Source: SIG440 sp045645805 (GTDB taxonomy: Bacteria > Bacillota > Clostridia > Monoglobales > Monoglobaceae). From it: 25,801 nt of DNA. The translations under genes were made by a program, and so were the position numbers. Where the stretch lies: NCBI GenBank assembly GCA_045645805.1, contig JAZRJL010000011.1, positions 1 through 25,801 of the forward strand. Reading direction: 5' to 3'. Below, piece by piece: positions 1 to 7,841 of the stretch (positions within the stretch are counted from its first letter, which is position 1; every line of letters starts with the position of its first letter). The notes below the pieces were generated by a model, which was not told the DNA's origin, searched no databases, and worked only from the letters and a program-made list of their open reading frames with translations.

Positions 1-1221
1 CCCTGAATGTGGCGTATGAAACCATTCCTTTTCGTCGCGTTTCAAAAATCCCATTATACCTATGGGAATCCACGAGAGAATGTAAACAACAAAGCCCATA
101 AAATTCTTCATTATATTTCTGTCAAGTCTGCCGTCGTTATAAAGTCCTGAAAGTATAAGTATAAGGTTGCCCCAAACAAACACTGACAGCAACAGCATTT
201 TCAAAGGTGTTGCCCAAAACAGGCACAGCAATGTGTGCAGAAAAGTCCCCTTATCAACAAAAATTGCAAGAACATAAACGATACTGAAGAATATCATACA
301 AAGGGGATAAAGGGTATCGCACCAAAAGTTCATAAGCATATGAAATGCTGTTTTTGACTTCTCGCTTACGGCCTTTTTAAAAAGGGGCTTTACATAGCTT
401 GTGGCAACATCGGAAAGACCCTGCATCCATCTTTTTCTCTGGTTGATTGAAGTACCGAGGTGGGTGGGTTTTTCGTCGTATACCACGGCTTTGTGTGCCC
501 AGCCAACCAATATGTCACTTAAGGCAAGCTTAAGGGTAAATTCGGTATCCTCGGCAAGGCAGGTTGCACCCCAGCCAAACTGCTTTATAAGGTTTGCTTC
601 AACTGCAAAGCCTGTACCCCCAAGGCGGCAGCCAAGTTCAAGGTTTCCTCGTGCCAGCTGTGAAAGGCGGTTGTTAAGCCAATACCACAGTGAATATGAA
701 AAGGTCAGCCAGTTGTCGGTGGGATTTTTGCTGTCAAGATAACCCTGTACAGCACGATAGCCCTGATTAAGCTTTGTGTTTATATGGGTAAGAAAGTCGG
801 GCTTTACCAGATTATCAGCATCAAATATACAAAAGTATTCAAATCCATTTTCCATTTCAAAAAGCTTTTGAAATGCATATTCCATAGCAAAGCCTTTGCC
901 TCGGTTTTGAGTATCGTTGCGTTCCCACACCGTGGCACCGCTTTTTCGGGCAATTTCGGCTGTTTTGTCAGTGCAGTTGTCGGCAATTACAAAAATACCG
1001 TATTTGTCTGACGGGTACGAAAGACCCTTAAGGCTTTTTACAAGGTCACCGATAACCGTTTCCTCGTTATGTGCCGCAACTATCAAGGCAAAGCTGTTTG
1101 CCTTTTGCGTTGATGGCTTTTTTTCAAAAACCGTAAGTGAAAACAATCCCACAGCAAAGTAATAGCAGCCGATTACAAAAAGGCAAAGCTGAAAAATATC
1201 TGCAAAAATTTTAAATATCAA
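1..1221 (-). CDS. Membrane processive GT2 glycosyltransferase (BcsA/IcaA-like), partial at left edge
   Basis: Read on the minus strand there is an open frame of 407 codons from a TTG at 1221 to the window edge with no stop. An N-terminal membrane segment (residues about 8-30) is followed by a GT-A domain with the motifs of processive family 2 enzymes: AHNEE at 50-54, the metal-binding DAD at 134-136, the catalytic-type AED at 223-225 and QRKRW at 261-265. Three or more hydrophobic segments follow (about 296-322, 330-361, 373-392), and the frame ends in a KEWFHTPH stretch typical of the end of such proteins, so little is missing. TTG is chosen because a stop lies three codons upstream and AGGTG sits 7 bases before it. 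These enzymes polymerise a glycan from a nucleotide sugar at the cytoplasmic membrane; the polymer cannot be told from sequence. It is transcribed divergently from cysE. Confidence 0.88.
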   Translation of the reverse strand, partial: MIFKIFADIFQLCLFVIGCYYFAVGLFSLTVFEKKPSTQKANSFALIVAAHNEETVIGDLVKSLKGLSYPSDKYGIFVIADNCTDKTAEIARKSGATVWERNDTQNRGKGFAMEYAFQKLFEMENGFEYFCIFDADNLVKPDFLTHINTKLNQGYRAVQGYLDSKNPTDNWLTFSYSLWYWLNNRLSQLARGNLELGCRLGGTGFAVEANLIKQFGWGATCLAEDTEFTLKLALSDILVGWAHKAVVYDEKPTHLGTSINQRKRWMQGLSDVATSYVKPLFKKAVSEKSKTAFHMLMNFWCDTLYPLCMIFFSIVYVLAIFVDKGTFLHTLLCLFWATPLKMLLLSVFVWGNLILILSGLYNDGRLDRNIMKNFMGFVVYILSWIPIGIMGFLKRDEKEWFHTPHSG

Positions 1222-1275
1222 GTCTTTTCACCTGCAACTTTGTATTCTTTTTAAAAATAAAAGAATATCATAATA

Positions 1276-1445
1276 TAATAAATATCGATGAAACATATAA
1301 ATGTTTCTGTTTGCGTTTGCGCAAACTATTATGAAAACATCCGTTTTCATAAATCGATGTTATTAAAATCAGGCGTATCTGACAAATTGAAAATTTGTCA
1401 GCAGCAGAGCTTGCTCTGCTAAAAACGACAGTATGTCGTTTTTTT
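1276..1445. repeat. Array of six consecutive hairpins (possible small mobile repeat)
   Basis: Consecutive inverted repeats are visible. A near-perfect outer pair, 1276-1289 with 1353-1365 (ATCGAT core), encloses three arms: GAAACAT/ATGTTTC at 1290-1307, GTTTGC/GCAAAC at 1309-1326 and TTATGAAAAC/GTTTTCATAA at 1329-1352. This is a cloverleaf-like outline. Three more perfect hairpins follow: CTGACAAATT/AATTTGTCAG at 1379-1401, AGCAGAGC/GCTCTGCT at 1403-1420 and AAAAACGACA/TGTCGTTTTT at 1421-1443. The last resembles a terminator with a T-run, but no gene ends here because both flanking genes point away. A miniature mobile repeat or a structured RNA are both possible. Confidence 0.75.
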
Positions 1446-1557
1446 ACAGCACTGATAATATAATTATTCTCATTTACACACAATATTACAAATAACAGTA
1501 TACATTAAATGCAGAATAATTTCAATAGCTTTTGAAAACTTTTAGAGTTTTTGTCGA

Positions 1558-1585
1558 TTGCAATTTCAGGAAATGTGCATATAAT
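1558..1585 (+). promoter_or_regulatory. Candidate sigma-A promoter P1 of cysE
   Basis: TTGCAA at 1558-1563 and a perfect TATAAT at 1580-1585 are separated by 16 bases, in front of cysE. The position would give a leader of about 110 bases. It is a prediction from consensus only. Confidence 0.45.
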
Positions 1586-1636
1586 GAAAAGAAAATAACA
1601 AAATTGGATTATTTTTTCACAAATTTAAGAAATTAC

Positions 1637-1665
1637 TTTACTTAGCAAAAAAAATGTTGTATAAT
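1637..1665 (+). promoter_or_regulatory. Candidate sigma-A promoter P2 of cysE
   Basis: TTTACT at 1637-1642 and TATAAT at 1660-1665 with a 17-base spacer. Transcription would begin near 1672, inside the frame that opens at the upstream ATG 1654. That supports 1705, not 1654, as the true cysE start. Confidence 0.45.
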
Positions 1666-1704
1666 AATCTATGTATGTATTACAGACAAAATGAGGTTGA
1701 TACT

Positions 1705-2370
1705 ATGAAGTTTTTCAGAACTTTAACCGAAGAAATAAATCTTGTGTTTGAGCGTGATCCTGCAGCAAAATCAAGACTTCAGGTATTGTTTTTGTATCCG
1801 GGCGTCAGGGCGATACTTAGCTATCGCTTTGCGCATATGCTTTACTGCAACAAGCTGTACTTTTTAGCAGACTGGGTTTCAAAGCGTACCCGCCGCAGAA
1901 CGGGTATTGAAATTCACCCTGCGGCAAAAATCGGCAAAGGCCTTTTCATTGACCACGGAATGGGCGTTGTTATCGGTGAAACAACCATTATCGGTGACAA
2001 CTGTACAATATACCAGGGCGTAACCTTGGGCGGTACAGGCAAAGACAAGGGCAAACGTCACCCAACCATTGGTAACAATGTTACCATCGGCAGCGGTGCA
2101 AAGGTTCTTGGACCCTTTACCGTGGGCGACAACAGCAAGGTTGCTGCAAATGCAGTTGTGCTTAACGAAATTCCGCCCAACAGCACCTGCGTGGGTGTTC
2201 CGGCACATATTGTAAAGCGTGACAACGTAAAGGTTGCACCTGCAAAGATTGACCTTGACCAGATTCACATTCCTGACCCTGTTTCAATGGAGCTTTGCAA
2301 GCTGCGTGTTGAGCTTGAACATCTTAAAAAACAGATTGCTGAAAATTCTGAGACCAACGAAAGGGATTAA
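1705..2370 (+). CDS. cysE: Serine O-acetyltransferase
   Basis: Transfers acetyl from acetyl-CoA to L-serine, the committed step of cysteine synthesis, in the cytoplasm. The 221-residue protein has an N-terminal helical part and a left-handed parallel beta-helix of hexapeptide repeats (about residues 65-180). His84 (in DHGMG) and His119 (in KRHPT) are 35 residues apart, the spacing of the two catalytic histidines of E. coli CysE. Glu69 stands where E. coli has its dyad Asp, as in other Firmicute enzymes. The ATG at 1705 is preferred over the in-frame ATG at 1654 because GAGG lies 8 bases before it, the N-terminus then matches the family, and a promoter -10 overlaps the upstream alternative. 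cysS begins 3 bases after the stop, so the two are co-transcribed. The length is that of the short Firmicute form. Confidence 0.95.
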   Translation: MKFFRTLTEEINLVFERDPAAKSRLQVLFLYPGVRAILSYRFAHMLYCNKLYFLADWVSKRTRRRTGIEIHPAAKIGKGLFIDHGMGVVIGETTIIGDNCTIYQGVTLGGTGKDKGKRHPTIGNNVTIGSGAKVLGPFTVGDNSKVAANAVVLNEIPPNSTCVGVPAHIVKRDNVKVAPAKIDLDQIHIPDPVSMELCKLRVELEHLKKQIAENSETNERD

Positions 2371-2373
2371 TAT

Positions 2374-3777
2374 ATGAAAATTTTTAACACTTTAAACCGT
2401 AAAAAAGAAGAATTTGTACCTGTTGAAAAGGGCGTTGTGCGTATGTATTCCTGCGGACCTACCGTATACAACTACTTTCACATCGGCAATGCAAGACCCT
2501 TTATCATTTTTGATACATTGAGAAGATATCTTGAATACAGCGGCTACAAGGTTTACTTTGTGCAGAACTTTACCGACATTGACGATAAAATGATTAACAA
2601 GGCAAACGAGATGGGCATTACCGTTAAGGAGCTTGCAGACCAGTACATTGACGAATATTTCAAGGATGCTGACGGTCTTGGTATCAAGCGTGCTACATGG
2701 CACCCACGTGCAACCGACAACATTGACGCAATTATCGAAATTGTCAAGGCTCTTGAAAAAAAGGGTTATGCCTACAACGTAGACGGTGATGTTTATTTTG
2801 CCGCAAAGAAGTTCAGCGAATACGGCAAGCTTTCGCACCAACCCCTTGAGGATCTTGAAAGCGGTGCAAGAATTGATATAAACGAAGCAAAACGCGACCC
2901 GATGGACTTTGCCCTGTGGAAAAAGCAGAAACCGGGCGAACCTGCATGGGAAAGCCCATGGGGTATGGGACGACCCGGCTGGCATATTGAATGCAGCGCA
3001 ATGGCAAACAAGTTCCTTGCAAAAACAATTGATATCCACAGCGGCGGTCAGGACCTTATATTCCCCCACCACGAGAACGAAATTGCACAAAGTGAATGTG
3101 CCCATGGCGTTACCTTTTCAAATTACTGGATGCACAACGGCTATATAAACATTGACAACCGCAAGATGTCCAAGTCACTTGGCAACTTCTTTACCGTGCG
3201 TGAGGTTGCGGCTGAATTTGACTATGAGGTTATCCGCTTCTTTATGCTTTCAGCACATTACAGAAGTCCAATCAACTTCAGCAAGACACTTATGGAGTCT
3301 GCAAAGGCAAGCCTTGACAGAATTTACAACTGTCTCAGTGATATGAAGTTTGCGGCAGAAAATGCCGAAAGCCGCGTGGAGCTTACAGAGGCTGAAAGCA
3401 CATACAAAAAGGTTGTTTCAGACCTTAAGGCAAAATACATTGCCGCAATGGATGATGATTTAAATACAGCGGATGCTATTTCGGTTATATTTGAAATTGT
3501 TTCCGAGGCAAACAAGGCAATCACATCAGGCAGCGGCTTCTCAAAAGAAGTTATTACATTTACAATAGACACCATTTCCGAGCTTGGCGGTGTTCTTGGC
3601 TTGCTTTCAAAGACCGATGACGCACTCGACAGCGAGGTAGAGGCGATTATTGAAGAACGTGCAAAGGCACGTGCCGAAAAGAACTGGGCAAAATCCGACG
3701 AGCTTCGTGATAAGCTTAAAGAAATGGGCATAATCGTAAAGGACACACCTCAGGGACAGCAGATTACAAAGGCATAA
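2374..3777 (+). CDS. cysS: Cysteinyl-tRNA synthetase
   Basis: Class I aminoacyl-tRNA synthetase that activates cysteine and charges tRNA-Cys. The 467-residue protein has the usual length. The HIGH-type signature is HIGN at 36-39 and the second signature is KMSKS at 264-268. The four zinc ligands that select cysteine can be assigned as Cys27, Cys207, His232 and Glu236, matching the E. coli spacing. The C-terminal part (about 310-467) is the helical DALR/anticodon-binding region. It follows cysE by 3 bases and precedes mrnC by 12, the conserved Firmicute order cysE-cysS-mrnC. The ribosome site is a purine stretch, AAAGGGA, ending inside cysE. Confidence 0.97.
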   Translation: MKIFNTLNRKKEEFVPVEKGVVRMYSCGPTVYNYFHIGNARPFIIFDTLRRYLEYSGYKVYFVQNFTDIDDKMINKANEMGITVKELADQYIDEYFKDADGLGIKRATWHPRATDNIDAIIEIVKALEKKGYAYNVDGDVYFAAKKFSEYGKLSHQPLEDLESGARIDINEAKRDPMDFALWKKQKPGEPAWESPWGMGRPGWHIECSAMANKFLAKTIDIHSGGQDLIFPHHENEIAQSECAHGVTFSNYWMHNGYINIDNRKMSKSLGNFFTVREVAAEFDYEVIRFFMLSAHYRSPINFSKTLMESAKASLDRIYNCLSDMKFAAENAESRVELTEAESTYKKVVSDLKAKYIAAMDDDLNTADAISVIFEIVSEANKAITSGSGFSKEVITFTIDTISELGGVLGLLSKTDDALDSEVEAIIEERAKARAEKNWAKSDELRDKLKEMGIIVKDTPQGQQITKA

Positions 3778-3789
3778 CGGTGAAAAATT

Positions 3790-4194
3790 ATGCTTGATAC
3801 ATTTACAAAAGAATTTAATTTGGGCGAAAAGGTTCCGCCCTCACAGTATTCGCCGTTGACCCTTGCTTATATAGGCGATGCGGTATATGAGCTGTTTGTC
3901 CGCACATACCTTTTAAGGGATGCCAACTTCCCTGTAAACAAGCTGCATAAGACAGCAATAGGTATGGTAAACGCAAAGGCACAGTCGGACCTTTTTCAAA
4001 AGGTAAAGGACAGCCTTACAGAGGATGAGCTTGCCGTATACAAACGGGGCAGAAACACAAATTCGCATCCGCCCAAGAATGCCGATATGGTTGACTACAA
4101 ATCGGCAACCGGTATTGAGGCACTTATAGGTTATCTTTACCTGAAGGGTGAAAGTGAAAGGATTCTTGAAATCCTTAAAAACCTGGTAGCCTGA
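3790..4194 (+). CDS. mrnC: Mini-ribonuclease 3
   Basis: Processes the ends of 23S rRNA precursor. The 134-residue protein is a lone RNase III catalytic domain without a double-stranded-RNA-binding domain, which defines the family. Asp30 in YIGDAVYE corresponds to the RNase III signature, and the second acidic cluster lies in GIEALIGYLYL near residue 115. Family members normally form homodimers. Its place right after cysS is the usual one in Bacillus and Clostridia. It ends with TGA, which shows that TGA is a normal stop in this genome. Confidence 0.93.
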   Translation: MLDTFTKEFNLGEKVPPSQYSPLTLAYIGDAVYELFVRTYLLRDANFPVNKLHKTAIGMVNAKAQSDLFQKVKDSLTEDELAVYKRGRNTNSHPPKNADMVDYKSATGIEALIGYLYLKGESERILEILKNLVA

Positions 4195-4239
4195 CAATTT
4201 CTGAATTTTTACATACTTTATTTTGAGGTGGATGTAAAA

Positions 4240-5076
4240 ATGCGTGAAAAATTAAAAACCTTCCTTACCGTAATTGCAGGGACAGTCTTTGCGGCAATTG
4301 CCCTTGATGTGTTTCTTGCACCTTCGGACATTGCCCCGGGGGGATTAAGCGGTCTCTCGGTTGTTTTAAATCATCTGACGAGATTGCCAATTGGTGTTTT
4401 AATACTTATTCTTAATATTCCGGTCATAATATGGGGACTGATGCACTTTAATAAACGGTTTATGGTGTATTCCTTAACGGGGATGTTTTTGCTGTCACTG
4501 TTTGTGGAGATTTTTGCATTTCTTCCCAAAATAACCGAGGATATATTGCTTTCAGCCGTTTATGGCGGAGGATTAATGGGCCTTGGTATAGGTCTTGTGT
4601 TTGGCTCAGGCTGGACAACCGGCGGCACAGACATTGTTGCACAGATTCTTAAAAAGAAATTCCCATCGGTGTCGGTGGGGAGATTTGTGTTGATTATTGA
4701 TGCCTTTGTAATTGCCGTTGCGGGGATTACATTTAAAAAATGGGAGGTGCTTTTGTATTCTGCAATAGCACTTTACATCAGCAGCTTTATAATTGATATA
4801 ATTGCCGAGGGCGGTAATGCTGCAAAGGTTGCATACATTATTTCAAAGCAGCAAAAGGAGATTGCAACGGCAATATCCCAAAGACTGGACAGGGGCACAA
4901 CGCTTCTTCATGGCTGGTCATTTTATTCGGGCGAGGAGAAAACCGTGCTTTTGTGTGTGGTGCGAAAATATGAGGTGCCACAGCTTAAGAACATAATCAA
5001 GGAAACTGACAAAAGTGCTTTTGTTATTGTTTCGGATGCCCGTGAGGTCTTGGGAAACGGCTTTAACAGCCATTAA
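4240..5076 (+). CDS. YitT-family membrane protein (DUF161/DUF2179)
   Basis: Integral membrane protein of 278 residues. About five or six hydrophobic segments fill residues 10-190, including the GSGWTTGGTDIVAQIL stretch diagnostic of the YitT family. A soluble C-terminal DUF2179 domain (about 195-275) contains LDRGTTLLHGWSFYSGEEK and a final GNGF. The ATG at 4240 is chosen because GAGGTG at 4225-4230 sits 9 bases upstream; the in-frame GTG at 4228 is part of that ribosome site. The molecular function of this family is not established and I do not assign a substrate. It sits between mrnC and the transketolase genes on the same strand with a 45-base gap. Confidence 0.88.
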   Translation: MREKLKTFLTVIAGTVFAAIALDVFLAPSDIAPGGLSGLSVVLNHLTRLPIGVLILILNIPVIIWGLMHFNKRFMVYSLTGMFLLSLFVEIFAFLPKITEDILLSAVYGGGLMGLGIGLVFGSGWTTGGTDIVAQILKKKFPSVSVGRFVLIIDAFVIAVAGITFKKWEVLLYSAIALYISSFIIDIIAEGGNAAKVAYIISKQQKEIATAISQRLDRGTTLLHGWSFYSGEEKTVLLCVVRKYEVPQLKNIIKETDKSAFVIVSDAREVLGNGFNSH

Positions 5077-5123
5077 ACTTTTTGAAAAAATATTTATTTA
5101 TATAAAAACGGAGGTTAATGCAA

Positions 5124-5972
5124 ATGAACTCAGAAAAGCTGAACTCACTTAAGCTTTCTGCGGCAAATGTCCGCAAAATGATACTTGAAGCGGTTCACAG
5201 TGCAAAATCCGGTCACCCGGGCGGCTCACTTTCGTCAGCCGACATTCTTACATATCTCTACAAAGAGGAACTTAGGGTCGACCCCCAAAATCCAAAGGAC
5301 CCAAACCGAGACAGATTTGTTATGTCAAAGGGTCACGCGTCACCGTTGGTTTACGCAGCTTTGGCTGAATTTGGATTTATTCCTAAGGAAGACATCAAAA
5401 CCTTCCGCAAGGCAGACAGCTATCTTCAGGGACATCCTGATATGAAGGGTACTCCCGGTGTTGATATGTCAACAGGCTCGCTTGGTCAGGGTATAAGTGC
5501 CGCTTGCGGTATGGCTCTTGCAGGCAAGTATGACAAAAAGGATTACCGCGTTTACGCAATCCTTGGCGACGGCGAATGTGAAGAGGGTCAGGTATGGGAG
5601 GCTTCAATGCTTGCTGCACACTACAATCTTGACAATCTCTGCGTATTTCTTGATTTCAACGGTCTTCAGATTGACGGCGAAATTACAAAGGTTATGAACC
5701 CCACTCCCTTTGATAAAAAGTTTGAAGCATTTGGCTGGAATGTAATCGTTATTGACGGTCACAACTTCGAGGAAATCGAAGCAGCTGTCAATAAGGCAAA
5801 GAAAACAAAGGGTCAGCCAACAATGATTATTGCAAACACCACCAAGGGCAAGTGCGTTTCTTTTATGGAAAACGATGCAAACTGGCACGGTGCTGCTCCC
5901 AACGACGAGCAGTATGCTAAAGGCGTGGCAGAAATTGACGAGATTATCAAAAGTTTAGGAGGTGCTTGCTAA
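5124..5972 (+). CDS. Transketolase, N-terminal (thiamine diphosphate-binding) subunit
   Basis: First half of a two-gene transketolase, which moves two-carbon ketol units between sugar phosphates in the non-oxidative pentose phosphate pathway. The 282-residue product has the family features: SGHPGGSLSSADIL near residue 30, MSKGHASP, STGSLGQGIS, and the thiamine diphosphate/magnesium motif GDGECEEGQVWEA near residue 150. ATG 5124 is favoured over ATG 5118 because GGAGG at 5110-5114 is 9 bases from the former and only 3 from the latter. The stop codon overlaps the next start (TAATG), so the two subunits are translationally coupled. Confidence 0.94.
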   Translation: MNSEKLNSLKLSAANVRKMILEAVHSAKSGHPGGSLSSADILTYLYKEELRVDPQNPKDPNRDRFVMSKGHASPLVYAALAEFGFIPKEDIKTFRKADSYLQGHPDMKGTPGVDMSTGSLGQGISAACGMALAGKYDKKDYRVYAILGDGECEEGQVWEASMLAAHYNLDNLCVFLDFNGLQIDGEITKVMNPTPFDKKFEAFGWNVIVIDGHNFEEIEAAVNKAKKTKGQPTMIIANTTKGKCVSFMENDANWHGAAPNDEQYAKGVAEIDEIIKSLGGAC

Positions 5973-6919
5973 TGTACGCAATAGGTGAAAAAAAGGCAAC
6001 CCGTGAAGCTTACGGTGCGGCTTTGGCAGAATTCGGCAGTGACGAAAGAATTGTTGTTCTTGACGCAGACCTTTCTCCTGCAACAAAGACAGGAACCTTT
6101 AAAAAGGCATTTCCTGAAAGATTTTTCAACTGCGGTATTGCCGAGGGCAATATGATGACAGTTGCAGCAGGTATATCGACCTGCGGAAAAATTCCTTTTG
6201 CAAGCTCTTTTGCAATGTTTGCAGCAGGCAGAGCCTTTGAACAGATAAGAAACTCAATCGGCTATCCCAAGCTCAATGTGAAAATGGGTGCAACGCACGC
6301 AGGTATCTCTGTTGGTGAAGACGGCGCAACACACCAGTGTCTTGAGGATATGGGTCTTATGCGTACTATTCCTAATATGGTTATCTTAAACCCCGCTGAC
6401 TGTCAGGAAGCACGTCTTGCAGTTAAGGCTGCAATCGACCATCAGGGTCCTGTATACCTTCGTTTCGGCAGACTTGCAGTACCCACCATCTTTGGCGAGG
6501 ATTACAAGTTTGAAATTGGCAAGGGAGTACAGCTTGCAGATGGCAAGGATGTAACAATTATTGCAACAGGTCTTATGGTTGCTCACGCACTTGAAGCAAA
6601 GACAGCTCTTGAAGAAATGGGTATCTCTGCAAGAATTATCAATATGCACACCATCAAGCCTATTGACCGTGATATTATTGTAAAGGCGGCAAAGGAAACA
6701 GGTGCAATTGTTACTGCTGAAGAACACAACATCATCGGCGGACTTGGCTCAGCTGTTGCTGAGGTTCTTTGCGAAGAATGTCCCGTACCTATGTTAAGAG
6801 TCGGCACAAAGGATATATTCGGTAAGTCTGGTGCTCCTGCCGTATTGTTTGAAGAATATGGACTTGACGCAAAGACAATTGTTGAAAAGGCAAAAGAAGT
6901 AATTGCATTGAAAAAATAA
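5972..6919 (+). CDS. Transketolase, C-terminal (pyrimidine-binding) subunit
   Basis: Second half of the split transketolase, 315 residues. It holds the pyrimidine-binding domain (about 5-165, with NCGIAEGNMMTVAAG) and the C-terminal regulatory domain (about 180-310, with VTAEEHNIIGGLGSAVAEV). Start ATG 5972 shares one base with the preceding stop and has AGGAGG at 5957-5962, 9 bases upstream. The in-frame TTG at 5966 is too close to that site. A split transketolase is usual in Clostridia, so the division is not a broken gene. A terminator follows at 6962-6998, closing the operon that begins at cysE. Confidence 0.94.
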   Translation: MYAIGEKKATREAYGAALAEFGSDERIVVLDADLSPATKTGTFKKAFPERFFNCGIAEGNMMTVAAGISTCGKIPFASSFAMFAAGRAFEQIRNSIGYPKLNVKMGATHAGISVGEDGATHQCLEDMGLMRTIPNMVILNPADCQEARLAVKAAIDHQGPVYLRFGRLAVPTIFGEDYKFEIGKGVQLADGKDVTIIATGLMVAHALEAKTALEEMGISARIINMHTIKPIDRDIIVKAAKETGAIVTAEEHNIIGGLGSAVAEVLCEECPVPMLRVGTKDIFGKSGAPAVLFEEYGLDAKTIVEKAKEVIALKK

Positions 6920-6961
6920 ATATGTAGGGGCGAACTGTGTCCACCCGTAAACTTCAACAAC

Positions 6962-6998
6962 AAACAATCCCCACACCGTAAAGGTGCGGGGATTTGTT
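6962..6998 (+). terminator. Rho-independent terminator after the transketolase genes
   Basis: AATCCCC and CACC (6966-6977) pair with GGTG and GGGGATT (6983-6994), with one internal A/C mismatch and a five-base loop. TTTGTTTT follows. Confidence 0.75.
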
Positions 6999-7058
6999 TT
7001 GTCGACAATAAGGAATTATGTATGGAAAAGTACAAAAGGAAAAAAATCGGCATTTTAG

Positions 7059-7088
7059 TTGACAAACAGTTTAAAATACCTATATAAT
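7059..7088 (+). promoter_or_regulatory. Sigma-A promoter of trmK
   Basis: Perfect TTGACA at 7059-7064 and perfect TATAAT at 7083-7088 with an 18-base spacer, just upstream of the GTG start at 7120. It follows the transketolase terminator, so trmK starts a new transcription unit. Confidence 0.8.
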
Positions 7089-7119
7089 AAATGTATATTA
7101 AGTAAACAGAGGTATTAAA

Positions 7120-7824
7120 GTGACAAAAGAGCAGGCTTTATCAAAATTACAGTTAAATCCAAGGCTTTTGCAGATTGCAAGACTTGTGCCAAATTGCAAA
7201 GCGGTTGCGGATATTGGCACAGACCACGGATATATTCCGATTTTTTCGGTGCTTGCAGGTCTTTGCAAAAGTGCAATTGCATCTGATATAAACAAAGGTC
7301 CAATCAGGCGTGCCGAAGAAAATGTAAAAGCTTTTTGTCTTGAAGACAAGATTTCACTTCGGCTTGGGGGCGGGCTTGAAACTGTTAAACCGGGCGAGGC
7401 AGATGTTGTTGTGATTGCCGGAATGGGCGGGATTTTGATCTCCGACATATTGGAAAAGTCAAAGGATGTGGTAAATGAGGCAAAACACCTTATACTTCAG
7501 CCAATGACAGCGGTTAAGGAGCTTAGGGAATATCTTTGTCAAAACAGCTTTTGTGTGCAGAAAGAAGTTCTTGTTGCCGAGGAGGACAAGCTTTACAGCA
7601 TAATCTGTGTGGACGTAGGCGGTCAGTGTGAATATTCGCCCAAAGAGATTTTGCTTGGTAAAAATGTTGAGGAGACAGAGGAAGGACTTTTTGAAGAAAA
7701 CAGAAAAAGGGTAATTCAAAAGCTTGAAAAAAGGCTTGCCGGCCTTGAAAAATCGGTAATTTTGGAAAATTTGAGTCAGGCAAAGGATGTTCGGGCTTTG
7801 CTTGATTTGGTAAAAAACAAATAA
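7120..7824 (+). CDS. trmK: tRNA (adenine(22)-N1)-methyltransferase
   Basis: SAM-dependent enzyme that methylates N1 of A22 in tRNA, named TrmK (YqfN) in Bacillus subtilis. The 234-residue protein has a Rossmann-type SAM site, VADIGTDHGYIPIF near residue 30, an acidic ASDIN loop near 56, and VVVIAGMGG near 93; DIGTDHGY and GMGG are the family signatures. The C-terminal part (about 165-234) is charged and helical, as in relatives. The GTG start has AGAGG 7 bases upstream. The next gene is the Nif3-like gene 17 bases on, the same order as yqfN-yqfO in Bacillus. Confidence 0.92.
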   Translation: MTKEQALSKLQLNPRLLQIARLVPNCKAVADIGTDHGYIPIFSVLAGLCKSAIASDINKGPIRRAEENVKAFCLEDKISLRLGGGLETVKPGEADVVVIAGMGGILISDILEKSKDVVNEAKHLILQPMTAVKELREYLCQNSFCVQKEVLVAEEDKLYSIICVDVGGQCEYSPKEILLGKNVEETEEGLFEENRKRVIQKLEKRLAGLEKSVILENLSQAKDVRALLDLVKNK

Positions 7825-7841
7825 AAAAGGGGGCTTTTAAG

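Larger units (their letters stand above)
1222..1704. other. Long divergent intergenic region
   Basis: This 483-base stretch separates the minus-strand glycosyltransferase from cysE. I see no credible gene in it. The left part (1276-1445) is almost entirely hairpins and is listed separately. The right part (about 1446-1704) is AT-rich and carries two candidate sigma-A promoters for cysE. I looked for a cysteine T-box leader, which is common before cysE/cysS in Firmicutes, and did not find the conserved T-box antiterminator sequence. Confidence 0.7.

Noticed and set aside
401..1162. Plus-strand open frames in the first 1.2 kb
   Set aside because: They are shadows of the minus-strand glycosyltransferase, which has all family motifs in one uninterrupted frame.
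1222..1704. Cysteine T-box riboswitch before cysE-cysS
   Set aside because: No conserved T-box antiterminator sequence or specifier-loop layout is visible. The hairpins present are short and simple.
1654..1704. Upstream ATG at 1654 as the cysE start
   Set aside because: It has no ribosome site, overlaps a likely -10 box, and adds residues not seen in the family.
5124..6919. Transketolase split as a frameshift or a novelty
   Set aside because: Both subunits have proper starts and ribosome sites, and two-gene transketolases are normal in Clostridia.
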